Source: Aporhodopirellula aestuarii (GTDB lineage Bacteria; Planctomycetota; Planctomycetia; Pirellulales; Pirellulaceae). From it: 64,000 nucleotides of DNA. Each line of letters begins with the position of its first letter. Within the stretch, counting starts at the first letter, position 1. Location of the stretch: contig NZ_JAMQBK010000083.1 of the NCBI RefSeq assembly GCF_023701485.1, positions 62,001 to 126,000 of the forward strand, written 5' to 3'. The notes under the pieces were generated by a model that saw only the letters and a program-made list of their open reading frames with translations, was not told where the DNA came from and did not search any database. The position numbers and the translations under genes are program-made. This document shows, in pieces, positions 39,033 to 49,088 of the stretch.

Positions 39033-40172
39033 TCAACCTTGGTGGCGGAGCGCTTCGGTCGGATGCAAACGGGTCGCTCGGTAAGCCGGCAACAGAGCTC
39101 CCACGACTCCGATGCCGAGCCCGATCATCGCACCTCGCACCCACACCGACCACGCAATCGAGGGTTGCAAAACGCCTGCCGCTGATTCCGTCGAAGACAG
39201 CGCCGACAACAAAATCGCCGCACCGATCCCACCGATCAATGTCGCTACCAAAGCGAGGATCACGGATTCCAAGACGACGATCAGGGCCACGCGGCGGGTC
39301 GGCCAACCGATCGCCCGCAGAACACCGATTTCTCCGGTTCGCTCCAAGACGCTCGTCATCATCGTGTTCAGCGTACCGATCGCTCCGACGAGCAATGCGA
39401 TCGCCGATGTCATCCACGCCATCGAGCCCGCCATCTGCATCCGCCGGTCGGTATCCACGAAATCGTCGGTCGGCAGCGCGAGCAATTTCGGATCGATCGC
39501 TTCGATGCCCGCAACCACCGAATCGATGCCGTCATTGCGGATGCTCTCGTCGATCACGACGTTGATGTAGGTCAGTTGCCCCTCGCGCCCGGTCAGCCGC
39601 TGCAATGCCGCCAGCGGCAAGATCATCGCGCCGTTTTCCCAGATGCTACCGCTTTGGAACATCCCGCCGACTCGAAACGACTCATCGAACAACAATATCT
39701 CGTCACCGACCTTGGCTTCCATCCGATCGGCGAGGTTCTGGCCCAGATAAACCGTATCGGCCTCTTTCGCATCACCCGCTTCGGACTTCGGCGGTGGCGT
39801 GAGGTCATAATCCTCAAACAGCCAACCGTCGGTCCGCAATCCCATCGCGGGGATGCCATAAATCTGCTCGTCTTCAATGGAGAGCGTTTCCAGCAACACG
39901 CCTGCCGATCGAGCAACCCCATCGACCTTGGCAATCCGCTCAGGAAAATCATCGGTGAGTGAACTGCTCAGTCGATCAGCCGAGCCCTGCCGCGATACGA
40001 CGAGGTCAACATGATGGGATTCATAAACTCCCCGAAAGGAGTCCGCGAACCCATCGGCCACCCCGACCAGCGCCATGACGGAACCGATCGCGGTGGCGAG
40101 TGCAGCGAGCGTCAGAAACGTCCGGAAAGGGCGTCTCAGCAAACTCTTCAGAACAAATCCGATGAAAGTCAA
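39033..40172 (-). CDS. ABC transporter permease, MacB/FtsX family
   Basis: 379 residues: transmembrane helix at about 15-38, a MacB-like periplasmic domain at about 45-255, then three helices of the FtsX core (about 262-375) with the family pattern LVGAIGTLNTMMTSVLERTGEIGVLRAIGWPTRRVALIVVLESVIL and PAYRATRLHPTEALR. Works with an ABC ATPase in mechanotransmission-type export or lipoprotein release. No ATPase gene lies next to it in the window. It is 40 bp downstream of the MFS transporter gene on the same strand, so they may share a transcript. Confidence 0.9.
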   Translation of the reverse strand: MTFIGFVLKSLLRRPFRTFLTLAALATAIGSVMALVGVADGFADSFRGVYESHHVDLVVSRQGSADRLSSSLTDDFPERIAKVDGVARSAGVLLETLSIEDEQIYGIPAMGLRTDGWLFEDYDLTPPPKSEAGDAKEADTVYLGQNLADRMEAKVGDEILLFDESFRVGGMFQSGSIWENGAMILPLAALQRLTGREGQLTYINVVIDESIRNDGIDSVVAGIEAIDPKLLALPTDDFVDTDRRMQMAGSMAWMTSAIALLVGAIGTLNTMMTSVLERTGEIGVLRAIGWPTRRVALIVVLESVILALVATLIGGIGAAILLSALSSTESAAGVLQPSIAWSVWVRGAMIGLGIGVVGALLPAYRATRLHPTEALRHQG

Positions 40173-40211
40173 AACCGCTCGCGGGGGGAATGGGAACGAG
40201 GCACCAGGAAG

Positions 40212-41735
40212 CTAAACGGCCCCGATGGCTTCGTTTTCTTCCACAATCTCTTCTTCAATATGCTCAGGCTTCTTGAAGGCTAGGAGCAGGATGAGATACA
40301 GCGCCGCCATCGTCAACGGCACTAGCGCCGTCACACGCAACGCCATCCGACTGCCGTACAAAGTGGCTTCCGAGACGGGCTTCGCATCGACATCGGCATA
40401 CGCTTTGTTTGCTTGCCACCATTCGTATTGTTTACGTGGCTCCTCGAACTTCTCTGTCCCCCAAGCGTCGCCCGCGATTTCACGCTCACTTTCGATGGAC
40501 GCACCGCTGTCACCGAGCATCCCTGCCGCGGCTCCGTCGATCCCCGTGATCGCTGGGAAAAACAGGAATTGGTTTTCGTTGGGGGCTTTCACCCGTGCAA
40601 ACGTTTCCGGTGCAACTGCTTGCAATTGGTGCGACGCAAAATAGTCCTGCTTGTAACCGATACCGGGTCCCCCGAGAGCTCCCGCAGAAAGCATTCCGAC
40701 GCAGCCCATAATCGCCATCCCGATCGTGGCACTTTGCGGGTAACGCTCACCAAGCACGCCGAGCATCGTCGGCCACAAGAACGTTTTACCGACCGCATAA
40801 ACCGTTGCGGCGAAGAACATGAAGTAAACGTTCGTACCCGTACTGATCAGATACAAACCGAGAGCACCAATCAAGGCGCTGACCAACAACAACCCCAGCG
40901 AAGAAATACGGTGCACGATCGGACCGGCAAAAAATCGCAAAATCGTCATTAACAACGAAGTGTAAATGAACAACGCGGTACCGAGCGTGGCACTGCTCAG
41001 GATGCTGGCCGTGATCTTGTTGATCCACGAGTCTGTCCCGAGCTCGACATAGCCGACGCACGCGTGAGCGACCAAAAGGATCAAGAAAAACGGTCCGATC
41101 AATCGCTGAATCATCCCGCCATAAGACGTCGCCCCCTGTTCGGCCGCTGTTTTGGGGAACGTCTCAAACGCGATAATGAATCCATAGACCGCGACGGGCA
41201 CCAGGAAGGTGGCCATCAAAATCTCCCAGGCGACCAGCCCCTTGGCGAACACAATCACACCACCGATCACCAAACCCGCTGGCCATCCCGAGTGCAAAAT
41301 ATTGAGATAGTGAGTCTTTGCCTCAGGAAACAAATCCGCAGTCAGAGGGTTAATGACGCCCTCACAAATCCCGTTACCGATGGCGAATATAAACATCGAC
41401 CAATACAGCAGCGCATAGACCGCTTCCTTACCGCTGGCGTTAAACACCGGCGTGGCCGCAAACAACATCGCCGCCGAGATGACGTGACAAACCAACGCGA
41501 TCAACATCAGCCGCTTGTAACCGATCGTATCGATCAAAAAACCGGCAAATAAAATCACGGCGCCAAAACCGACCAGACCACCACCGGTGATCTGTCCAAG
41601 CTCTGTCATGGTGAATCCGTATTGCGCGGACCAAATTTCGAGCAACCCACCACGCACCGCAAACCCGATCCCGGCCGCGATGAGAGTGAGAATTCCGGCA
41701 ACAAGTAATTTCTTTCGATTTTCCATAACGTCCAT
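40212..41735 (-). CDS. Major facilitator superfamily transporter
   Basis: 507 residues, about 12 hydrophobic helices; an ATG three codons in (MENRKK) is an equal start candidate. The loop between helices 2 and 3 carries the MFS-type pattern GFLIDTIGYKRLM. The last periplasmic loop is expanded to about 90 polar residues (around 375-460, FASHQLQAVAPETF ... EWWQANKAYADVDAKP) before the final helix. The C-terminus is Glu-rich (HIEEEIVEENEAIG). The substrate is not identifiable. Planctomycete MFS proteins of this size are often annotated as sugar transporters, but I cannot support that here. Confidence 0.88.
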   Translation of the reverse strand: MDVMENRKKLLVAGILTLIAAGIGFAVRGGLLEIWSAQYGFTMTELGQITGGGLVGFGAVILFAGFLIDTIGYKRLMLIALVCHVISAAMLFAATPVFNASGKEAVYALLYWSMFIFAIGNGICEGVINPLTADLFPEAKTHYLNILHSGWPAGLVIGGVIVFAKGLVAWEILMATFLVPVAVYGFIIAFETFPKTAAEQGATSYGGMIQRLIGPFFLILLVAHACVGYVELGTDSWINKITASILSSATLGTALFIYTSLLMTILRFFAGPIVHRISSLGLLLVSALIGALGLYLISTGTNVYFMFFAATVYAVGKTFLWPTMLGVLGERYPQSATIGMAIMGCVGMLSAGALGGPGIGYKQDYFASHQLQAVAPETFARVKAPNENQFLFFPAITGIDGAAAGMLGDSGASIESEREIAGDAWGTEKFEEPRKQYEWWQANKAYADVDAKPVSEATLYGSRMALRVTALVPLTMAALYLILLLAFKKPEHIEEEIVEENEAIGAV

Positions 41736-42328
41736 CAGAGCAAGAGTTTGGGAGGGTGGGGTGCTGAGAGGGCGACGGCTGTCCTGGCTGGCCGCCGATC
41801 ACTCTCTCATCGGCGTGGATGTGTCCGATTTTCAGCGAACGGCATGTCGGGTTTTAGCGGTGCCAAGGCCGGTCCTAATCTGACAACAGCGGAAGTATAG
41901 TCGCTGCAGAGCGTGCAAAGTAGCAGGCATTGCGGCATCCAACCTCGCTTGCCCTGGTGCTTTCTGGCCACAATCTCTGTGACCTACGACCGCGGAGTTT
42001 CGTCACTCCAGATCGCCACACCGGCACGACGCCTGATGGACCTAATCCTAGTCTCCAGGAGTTCGATGGCGGACGCGTCACATCCAATCCATCCGGGAGT
42101 CCGCCGCACGAGACGAAAGAAAGCGTGATCGCGGAGCCCAATGGCACTCCGCGAATCCGCTTCGCTCGCGTTTGCATCCATCACCGAACCACCGTTCGCG
42201 TTCGGCGGAAACGGCGCCCATCCGTCCGCTGAGTCCAGCGACAGCGGTGGGACCGACGTTGACCGATAGCCTGACGCAACAGACACATCGCCTGTCGCGT
42301 CAGACATGAATTTGTCGTCGAACCTTGC
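41736..42328. other. 593-bp gene-free interval
   Basis: Between the MFS gene and the end of the parvulin-type gene. A minus-strand frame of 107 codons exists at 41984-42307 but resembles no family and I do not call it. A 12-bp hairpin at 42271-42303 is the only structured element seen. Confidence 0.4.
42271..42303 (-). terminator. Hairpin after the double-parvulin gene
   Basis: Arms 42271-42282 (ctgacgcaacag) and 42292-42303 (ctgtcgcgtcag) pair at 11 of 12 positions around a 9-nt loop, 25 bp past the stop of the minus-strand gene. No T-tract follows, so it may be a Rho-dependent end, a mRNA-stabilising hairpin or another dispersed repeat. Confidence 0.4.
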
Positions 42329-44167
42329 TTAACGGCCCGCAGGTCGGGTTGCTACCCGTGGCTGCGACTTCGCGACGGCATAGAAATTATCAATCTCGGC
42401 GGACTGTTTGAGTTGATCGAACTTGATCCCCATCGCAATGTTGAGTTTCTTTTCAAAGAGATCCCGTTGCAATTCATCGCGGACCGCTTCGATGTCGTCG
42501 ACCACCGGTTCGGTGAATCCTTGGCAACGCAAGATGATGTACTTGTCACCGGTCGCGATGATACCGCTGAGTTCACCGGGTTTCATCGCAAAGGCTTCTT
42601 TTTCGATCGCGGATTGCCCACCGAACTGGCGAATGGGTGGCACCTTGCCAAAGTTGCTCGACGAAGTCGGCTCGACACTGTATTGCTCAGCAAGTTGACC
42701 GAAGAACGCGTCGGTTGGGTTGTCTCGTGCCAGCTCCCATACTTTCTGCGCGGTACGCTGATCCGACAACACCACGGCCAACACTTCCGCACGCGGCCCG
42801 AAGGAGGATGCAAACCCTTGTTCGAGGTCTTTCTGCGTGACCGTCACGCCACTCTCGACAAGTATCTTGAGGGCGACGCTCGGCCAAACCGAGTCTTCGA
42901 TATACAACTCGCGGGTGACATCGCCCTGCGATAGCACGGCTTCCAACCACGCATCGGTATCGGCTTGACCGTTGCTGCGGACGTATCCATAGCTGATCGC
43001 AGCGCGGGCGATCTCCGCATCGATGTCCACTTGAGTGACCGTCTTGCCGGCTTGTTTGAGTGCTTGCGTGAGCAACTTGCGGTTGATCTCGCCTTCGAGC
43101 ACATCTTCGCCATGCCGTTTGACACATTCGGCAGCGACCGTAGCGATCGAGATCTGTTGTCCGTTGATGATCGCGGCAACGCCGGGATACTGTTTCTCGG
43201 CGGCGTCATCTCCAAGGATGGCGACCACGTTGGCCTGCTTTTGAAGTTGTGCGAAGAGTTCGGATGCAGCGGATTTCATCTTCTCGTCGCGGATCCGATC
43301 CTTGATCTGTTCGTTGATCGCGGGAAGTGCTTGCGGGCTCGGATGGGTCGCGGGCATCCGGCGAACCGCTTGCATGAAGATCCACTGGTCACCGATTTGG
43401 ATGACGGGCGAAACATCCCCATCGGCCAAGGCGAAAGCCGCTTCTTCCAAACGGGAGTCTCCCATGTAGCGACGGATTGGAGGAATCAGTCCGCCAACGC
43501 TCGCACTGGTTTCATCCTCGCTGTATTCTTTGGCCAAACGCACGAAGCTGTCTGGATCCGCCTTGGCTTGGGCGTGAACCTGGTTGGCCTTCTGTTGATC
43601 ACCGATCATGATCATGCGGCACTTCACCGCTTCACCGAATTGCGACAGGAACGCGCGGTTGAACTCTTCCTGGCTGACTTCCACCCGGTCCGCCACGAGG
43701 CTTCGCAGGGCGAGCATCGGCCAGATGATTTCGTTGCTGTATTGTTCCGGCGAGATGTTGCGTTCGTCTTGGAGGAGTTGCAGATAGGCATCGACCGAGA
43801 GCCCGAACTTCTTGGCGACGCGAATCACCTCGGCACGAACTTCTTCGGACGTGACGTTGATTCCGCGACGTTTGCACTCCTGAAGAATCAGGTGTCGGTT
43901 TACTAGATTTTCGAGCACATCGGTGCCGTAACGTTGCAGTGCCGCACGCCCGAGTGCATCGCGAGTGATCGGGTCGGCGTTCACCACCGCCACGACCGAC
44001 GATTCCGCCGCCTCGACTCGCATTTGCAGCAGTCCGGCGGAAATGGTGACGATCGCTGCCACCAATACGAGCGAACGTCGCAACCGGTAACGCAGCAGCG
44101 TCCCCGGTGAGGATGGTGGGTGGGCTTTAGTATGCGTTATTGAGCCGAGTAATGCTGGGTTCGACAT
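42329..44167 (-). CDS. Exported peptidyl-prolyl isomerase / SurA-like chaperone with two parvulin units
   Basis: 612 residues from the ATG at 44167, preceded by GGAGTG 7 nt upstream; the frame is open 26 codons further but has no such site. A basic N-terminus and hydrophobic segment (about 31-47, LVLVAAIVTISAGLLQM) form a signal peptide or anchor. The protein is a tandem duplication: each half has a SurA-N-like helical part (VVNADPITRDALGRAALQRYG and IINGQQISIATVAAECVKRHG) followed by a PpiC domain (SFVRLAKEYSEDETSASVGGLIPPIRR and AFFGQLAEQYSVEPTSSSNFGKVPPIRQFGG). Likely a periplasmic folding factor. Confidence 0.88.
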   Translation of the reverse strand: MSNPALLGSITHTKAHPPSSPGTLLRYRLRRSLVLVAAIVTISAGLLQMRVEAAESSVVAVVNADPITRDALGRAALQRYGTDVLENLVNRHLILQECKRRGINVTSEEVRAEVIRVAKKFGLSVDAYLQLLQDERNISPEQYSNEIIWPMLALRSLVADRVEVSQEEFNRAFLSQFGEAVKCRMIMIGDQQKANQVHAQAKADPDSFVRLAKEYSEDETSASVGGLIPPIRRYMGDSRLEEAAFALADGDVSPVIQIGDQWIFMQAVRRMPATHPSPQALPAINEQIKDRIRDEKMKSAASELFAQLQKQANVVAILGDDAAEKQYPGVAAIINGQQISIATVAAECVKRHGEDVLEGEINRKLLTQALKQAGKTVTQVDIDAEIARAAISYGYVRSNGQADTDAWLEAVLSQGDVTRELYIEDSVWPSVALKILVESGVTVTQKDLEQGFASSFGPRAEVLAVVLSDQRTAQKVWELARDNPTDAFFGQLAEQYSVEPTSSSNFGKVPPIRQFGGQSAIEKEAFAMKPGELSGIIATGDKYIILRCQGFTEPVVDDIEAVRDELQRDLFEKKLNIAMGIKFDQLKQSAEIDNFYAVAKSQPRVATRPAGR

Positions 44168-44174
44168 GAGCGGA

Positions 44175-44180
44175 CACTCC
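44175..44180 (-). promoter_or_regulatory. Shine-Dalgarno sequence deciding the parvulin-type gene start
   Basis: GGAGTG on the minus strand, 7 nt before the ATG at 44167; it favours this start over the longer frame beginning at 44245. Confidence 0.55.
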
Positions 44181-44318
44181 TTTATCCGAGCGGTTCGAAA
44201 AATCGAGCCGGTTGCGATCAATCCCGGAGGGTCATCTTTGACCAAACGTGACGCAAGAGCGGCGACTAGCCGCGAACCTTAGAAAAATTCGGATTTTGAC
44301 TCAAGTCGAATCTGAGGA

Positions 44319-44828
44319 TCAATCGCCCACACCGAGATCTTCGTCGAGTGCGTCCAAGATCAACTTCAGTTCGGCTTCCTCGTGCTCATGGAACTGCTCG
44401 AGAAACACCTTAAAACGCCGCAAGATCTTCTCTTGGGCGGTCGTCACCTCGGGGGTCGTTCCCTCGATCGGCGCGTCCCCGGTGCAGGCGTCGGCCGCAG
44501 CCTCAGCGAGATGCCGTACCTCCTCAAACAACACCGCATGTTGGGCCCGCAAATCGGTTGCCGTGATGGAAAGTCCGGCGTCCGCACCGACCGCCTCGTC
44601 GAAATACCCGTACGCCTCTTCCAACCCGAAGTGCAGAGCCAGTTGGTCCCGCAAATCCGCAAATAATGCAATCAACTCAGGCCAGTGATTCGCAGCTGCC
44701 TCGAGCGGTTGCGTTAAGTGTCGCAATCGATCCGTCAGGATCTTGAGGTCGCGGTTGTCTTCCTTGATGTCCTTGAGGAAAGCGGCGTTGACTGTCAAAC
44801 GTCGCGATGTTTCAGGATTAATTGACAT
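44319..44828 (-). CDS. Hemerythrin-like domain protein
   Basis: 169 residues, all helical. Potential metal ligands follow the HHE pattern: ALHFGLEEAYGYFDE, ATDLRAQHAVLFEEV and FLEQFHEHEEAELKLIL, three helices with His and Glu at expected spacing, preceded by a helix with few ligands. Hemerythrin-like proteins bind a di-iron centre and sense or store O2 or react with nitric oxide; a plain scaffold role is possible if the centre is incomplete, since I cannot align all ligands. AGGTAGGAA precedes the ATG. It stands alone: unrelated genes on both sides. Confidence 0.75.
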   Translation of the reverse strand: MSINPETSRRLTVNAAFLKDIKEDNRDLKILTDRLRHLTQPLEAAANHWPELIALFADLRDQLALHFGLEEAYGYFDEAVGADAGLSITATDLRAQHAVLFEEVRHLAEAAADACTGDAPIEGTTPEVTTAQEKILRRFKVFLEQFHEHEEAELKLILDALDEDLGVGD

Positions 44829-45099
44829 CAGTTTTTCCTACCTTGGAGAGAAAGAAGCTAGTCGCATTGTAACTCAATTGGAGAGGCTAGGTGAACCTAG
44901 CGTGTTTCCCCCCACCCGCACTTTTGGGAGCCTCGACACGCACGCATTTACCGAGTCACTCTTTACTCGGCTTCTGAAAATTTGCTAGTCAACCAATTCC
45001 AGCCCGATCATCACGAGTCGAACCCCTCCACCACCGCCGATCCGTTGTACGGCGCCGGCGAGTGATCAATAGAACACCGATATCAGGATAGTGCCTTCC

Positions 45100-46293
45100 A
45101 TGACCAAGATGCCCATGAACAGGTTACTGAACCCTCGCTGGCTCGCCGCCTTGCTACTTGCGACGATGGCGATTTCAGCGTCTGCGGCGTTCGCCGACGG
45201 CCCTTCTTTGTTGAGGATGTTTTCCCGTGGAAACAATAACGTCGAAGCCGATGCGTCGAAAGCCTACGAGCTGACCCAGGAAGACGGCCCCTGGATGATC
45301 CTCGCTCATACCTTTGTCGGCGAAGGCTCCCACGAACGGGCAGAACGGCTCGTACTCGAAATTCGCAGAGACCTGAAACTGCCCGCATTCGTCTACGAGG
45401 AAGACTTTGATTTCTCCGGTGACGTGAACCCCGGATCGCCTATCCGAACCTCCGGCGGATCATCCATGCCGCAGCGACGGATGAAGTACAAAAACCAAAT
45501 CCGCTACAAGGCGCACGCCGTGCTTGTGGGTGAATACGACTCCTCGCAACACCCCCAAATCGACTCAGACCTGCAACGCATCAAAACTGCTTCGTGCGAA
45601 GTCTTCGGCGACGAAAAAGAAATGGCTGCCGAAACAGACCTCCGCAACCCGGTCACAGCTGTCAAGGCATTGCACCATCAACTCACCCAACGCTTCGGTG
45701 ATAAAAAACTCGGCTCGATGGGCAATGCGTTCCTGACCCGCAACCCGATGCTACCGGATGACTTCTTCCAGGCTCCTCAAGTCGATTCGTTCGTCCGCAG
45801 CTTGAACGAAGACAAGAAACACAACCTGTTGAGTTGCCCAGGGAAATACACCGTGGTTGTGCGGACGTTCTCGGGATTCAACACCATCGTTGACGGTAAA
45901 AAAGACAAGACATTCATCCCCAACGGCGATCGACTCGAACGCTGTGGCGCCGACGCCAACCGCATGGTCACCCTGTTGCGTGCTGATGGAATCGAAGCCT
46001 ATCAGTTCCACGACCGCACGCAATCAATCGTAACGATCGGCAGTTTTGAAACGCTCGGTCGAGAACTCCCCAACGGTGGATTCGAGTACACACCCGAAAT
46101 CCTTCGTGTGATGAACGAGTATCGCGCGTTCAACCTCGATCCGAAGTTGGCCGAACACGTCAAACAACAGACGACGCAAGGCATCCCGGTGAAGTGTGTC
46201 GCAGAACGCTTCCCGTTTGACATCCAACCCACCCCGATCGCCGTACCGAAGGCGAGCAAGCGAAGCTTGTACGGCGCCGCGTCGCGGCGCTAG
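45100..46293 (+). CDS. Exported protein of unknown function
   Basis: 397 residues from the ATG at 45100 (AGGA lies 11 nt upstream); GTG at 45091 and ATGs at 45109 and 45115 are alternatives. Signal peptide about 1-33 with hydrophobic run WLAALLLATMAISASAAFA. The mature part starts DGPSLLRMFSRGNN and contains DGPWMILAHTFVGEGSHERAERLVLEIR, a segment like a SPOR-type alpha/beta repeat, and a similar one near KYTVVVRTFSGFNT. That resemblance is weak. Conserved-looking but unrecognised; no catalytic motif. Convergent with the DUF58 gene (9-bp gap). Confidence 0.78.
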   Translation: MTKMPMNRLLNPRWLAALLLATMAISASAAFADGPSLLRMFSRGNNNVEADASKAYELTQEDGPWMILAHTFVGEGSHERAERLVLEIRRDLKLPAFVYEEDFDFSGDVNPGSPIRTSGGSSMPQRRMKYKNQIRYKAHAVLVGEYDSSQHPQIDSDLQRIKTASCEVFGDEKEMAAETDLRNPVTAVKALHHQLTQRFGDKKLGSMGNAFLTRNPMLPDDFFQAPQVDSFVRSLNEDKKHNLLSCPGKYTVVVRTFSGFNTIVDGKKDKTFIPNGDRLERCGADANRMVTLLRADGIEAYQFHDRTQSIVTIGSFETLGRELPNGGFEYTPEILRVMNEYRAFNLDPKLAEHVKQQTTQGIPVKCVAERFPFDIQPTPIAVPKASKRSLYGAASRR

Positions 46294-46302
46294 TTTCATA
46301 CG

Positions 46303-47748
46303 TTAACGCATCATCTGTTCGCGACAGACATCACGGATGCTGTCCTGATCTGAAAGATGCGACACGTGAATATTCTCCGCCAGAAGCGGAGCCGCCAAGC
46401 GTGTGTAGTCGTCGACGTCGAGCGTATTGAGTACGACGGCAATCGCCCATCCGCGGCGTGATAAATTGACTAGCGAGGCGACCGTTTCCGCGGGAGCCTG
46501 TTGCAGGATGATGAGCAACGTCGTTTCGCTCGAAAGACGTGATTCGGTTTCGATCAAAAAATCAGGCAACGTCAATCCATCGGTGCGTTCCAAACGTGCC
46601 AGCGTCCGTGTCAGCTCTTTCAAATGAGCGGGACCTCGATCAACGTCGATCATGACCGGTCGCAAACGATCATTCTTGGCCAACATCGCGGCGGCTTGTC
46701 CGGCTGCATCGCGAACTTCGAAATGATCTCCGATTCGGTGGTCACCCAGAAACCCTTCGGTCTTCACTCGGTCTGCCGCATCGCGACCATTGGTCGCTAA
46801 CCCAAACGGTTCGCCCGCGTCATGCAGTGCCGCCGCGATCGAAACCGCAGCGACGATGCTCAAATCGGTTCGCACGGGTTCGTTGCGGTCCGGATTGGTC
46901 GAGACGTGTAGGTCAACGATGATCGTCGCCCCGATCACCGATGAAGGCTCATAAATTTTTGTATGCAGGGTGCCTGTCCGCGCCGTCGCGGCCCAGTGAA
47001 CGCTGCGCATCGGGTCGCCGGTTTGCCATTGCCGGATTCCTCGCAACCTCGTCGGATCGGGCATCACGTTTGCCCGGATGCGGATCTCGCCGATCGGCCT
47101 CCGTGAACCGATCTCATAGGTGGAGATCAGCTCGATCCGTGGTAGCACGGTGACAAACATCGGTCGCGTCCCCAACCGATAACGACGGAACATGCCGACC
47201 GGATCCCCCGTTTCCAGTACCGTCGGTCCGATCTGAAAATAGCCACGTCGCCGGCAATGAACGACATACCGAAGGTGCTTGGTCTGTCCCGGCCAAAGTG
47301 CCATCACCGCGAGCCGCGCCCCGTCAACACTCAACGCCGGCATCTTCGCCCGCGCACTGGCATCGTCAAACTCCATACTTTCACCGCCAGCGGCACGCGG
47401 CAACAAATCTTCCGCCAAAACCCAAGCCACTGGCAACCGACCGTTGTTCGTTACCGAAACGCAAATCGGAACGCGGGAACCGATCAAGACTTCTAAATCA
47501 CGTCCTTCCTCGGGCAGGTCTTCCCGGCGCGCGACAACGCCCTCGGACCACTGCGACGAGACGACCGCGCCCGCACCGACCACCATCGCCACAGTAACCG
47601 CTGCCATCATCCATAGTCCCGCACCGGCGACCATGCCCAGAACCAGGATCGCTGCACACACCGCGATGATCGTAAACCATCCCGATGCGTCTTCGGCGGA
47701 GTTCGGTCCTGCTGGGCGGGGTGTTTCGTTCACGGCGGATGATGTCAC
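46303..47748 (-). CDS. DUF58 domain protein
   Basis: 481 residues. Two adjacent transmembrane helices at about 27-62 (WFTIIAVCAAILVLGMVAGAGLWMMAAVTVAMVVGAG) precede a beta-rich stretch. The DUF58 signature PTRLRGIRQWQTGDPMRSVHWAATARTGTLHTKIYEPSS is at about 230-270, and a vWA-like part with IIVDLHVSTNP follows. DUF58 proteins are encoded with MoxR ATPases, and the pair is thought to act as a chaperone for complex assembly in the envelope. The start overlaps the MoxR stop by 4 nt (ATGA), so translation is coupled. Confidence 0.93.
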   Translation of the reverse strand: MTSSAVNETPRPAGPNSAEDASGWFTIIAVCAAILVLGMVAGAGLWMMAAVTVAMVVGAGAVVSSQWSEGVVARREDLPEEGRDLEVLIGSRVPICVSVTNNGRLPVAWVLAEDLLPRAAGGESMEFDDASARAKMPALSVDGARLAVMALWPGQTKHLRYVVHCRRRGYFQIGPTVLETGDPVGMFRRYRLGTRPMFVTVLPRIELISTYEIGSRRPIGEIRIRANVMPDPTRLRGIRQWQTGDPMRSVHWAATARTGTLHTKIYEPSSVIGATIIVDLHVSTNPDRNEPVRTDLSIVAAVSIAAALHDAGEPFGLATNGRDAADRVKTEGFLGDHRIGDHFEVRDAAGQAAAMLAKNDRLRPVMIDVDRGPAHLKELTRTLARLERTDGLTLPDFLIETESRLSSETTLLIILQQAPAETVASLVNLSRRGWAIAVVLNTLDVDDYTRLAAPLLAENIHVSHLSDQDSIRDVCREQMMR

Positions 47749-48869
47749 GCGTGGATCGTGGGCACGGCAATCTCACCGAGCACCTCGTCGAGGACCTTTT
47801 CAGTCGTGAGCTTCCGCAATCGGCTTTCGGGACGCAAAATCAATCGGTGGTTCATCACGGGCGGGATAACCTTCTTGACGTCATCGGGCAAAACGAAGCT
47901 ACGCCCTCGAATCGCCGCCATCGCTTGCGCACATCGAAACAACGCGATTGTCGCCCGCGGACTGCCACCCAACGCGAGATGCTCGCTATGACGAGTCTGA
48001 TGGACCACCTGCAATAAATAATGACGGACCCGCGGGTCGACGTGAACCTCACGGATCGCAGCCTGTGCGGCGACCAACTGCTCCGCCGTGGCAACCGCTT
48101 CAAGCGAGTCGACGGGATGGGTGCGCTGCAACATGTCGAGCATCCGGAGCTCCTCTTCGACAGTCGGATAGCCGAGCGAGAAACGCATCAGGAAACGATC
48201 GAGCTGCGCTTCCGGCAGCGGGAATGTCCCCTCGTGGTCGACCGGGTTCTGGGTCGCGATCACCAAAAACGGGGGCTTGAGAGTGTAGGTCTTTCCGTCG
48301 ACCGTCACGCGTCCCTCCGCCATCGCTTCAAGCAAGGACGCCTGCGTCCGCGGGGTCGCCCGGTTGATCTCGTCGGCAAGCAAAATCTGCGTAAAAACCG
48401 GACCGGCTCGAAACTCGAATTCGGACGTTTTCTGATTGAAGATCGATGTCCCCGTGACATCCGAAGGCAAAAGATCCGGCGTGCACTGCACCCGCTTGAA
48501 CTGACAACCGAGACTCTTCGCCAACGCGCGGGCAAGCATCGTTTTGGCCACGCCGGGAACATCCTCTAGCAAGATATGGCCGCCACTGAGCCACGCCACC
48601 AACGATAAGATCAACTGTTTTCGTTTGCCCACGATCGCGAGTTCGACGTTCCCGATCACGCGTTTAGCGAGTTCGGCGACTTGGTTGACATCGAGCGCAG
48701 CAACCGGCGGCGCAACGTCCGGAGCCGAGCCTTTTCCCCGAGCCGCGGCGCGGTTTGCGGACGTGCGTGCACCACGCGAAACAGGCGGCGCCGGTGGACC
48801 AGGATCAGGGGCAGAGGAACTCAACGATGTCTCGCAATATGGATACGTGAAGAATAGGAGCCGCCTCAA
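47745..48869 (-). CDS. MoxR-family AAA+ ATPase
   Basis: 374 residues as drawn from a TTG at 48869; no in-frame ATG exists in the ~60-residue Pro/Ala-rich N-terminus, so the start is uncertain and a later one is possible. The core starts at about NQVAELAKRVIGNVELAIVGKRKQL. It has a Walker A variant LLEDVPGVAKTMLARALA, Walker B LLADEINRATPRTQASLLEAMAEGRVTVDG, sensor 1 ATQNPVDHEGTFPLPEAQLDRFL, and the lid region RSFVLPDDVKKV. It forms an operon with DUF58 downstream. MoxR proteins assist assembly or metal insertion of large complexes; the client is unknown here. Confidence 0.93.
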   Translation of the reverse strand: MRRLLFFTYPYCETSLSSSAPDPGPPAPPVSRGARTSANRAAARGKGSAPDVAPPVAALDVNQVAELAKRVIGNVELAIVGKRKQLILSLVAWLSGGHILLEDVPGVAKTMLARALAKSLGCQFKRVQCTPDLLPSDVTGTSIFNQKTSEFEFRAGPVFTQILLADEINRATPRTQASLLEAMAEGRVTVDGKTYTLKPPFLVIATQNPVDHEGTFPLPEAQLDRFLMRFSLGYPTVEEELRMLDMLQRTHPVDSLEAVATAEQLVAAQAAIREVHVDPRVRHYLLQVVHQTRHSEHLALGGSPRATIALFRCAQAMAAIRGRSFVLPDDVKKVIPPVMNHRLILRPESRLRKLTTEKVLDEVLGEIAVPTIHA

Positions 48870-49088
48870 TCATACCTGCTCCGAGTCCCCGCCGCGCTGC
48901 TCGACACTCCGATAACACCACCGATCCAGCCGCTTTCCCACCCTCCTCACCATGGTGGGGTCGACGCTTGTCCTCGGCCGAACGGTGGTCCGACTATCTC
49001 GCACACAGCTTCTCAGGCGGTCACAGACCGTTTTGATTCGATCGAGTGGGCCAACCAGCAGCCAGAGACGCCGTATTGAATCTCCCTC

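Noticed and set aside
41984-42307. 107-codon minus-strand ORF after the double-parvulin gene
   Set aside because: No recognisable domain or ribosome-binding site, and a strong hairpin overlaps its start; composition suggests non-coding or relic DNA.
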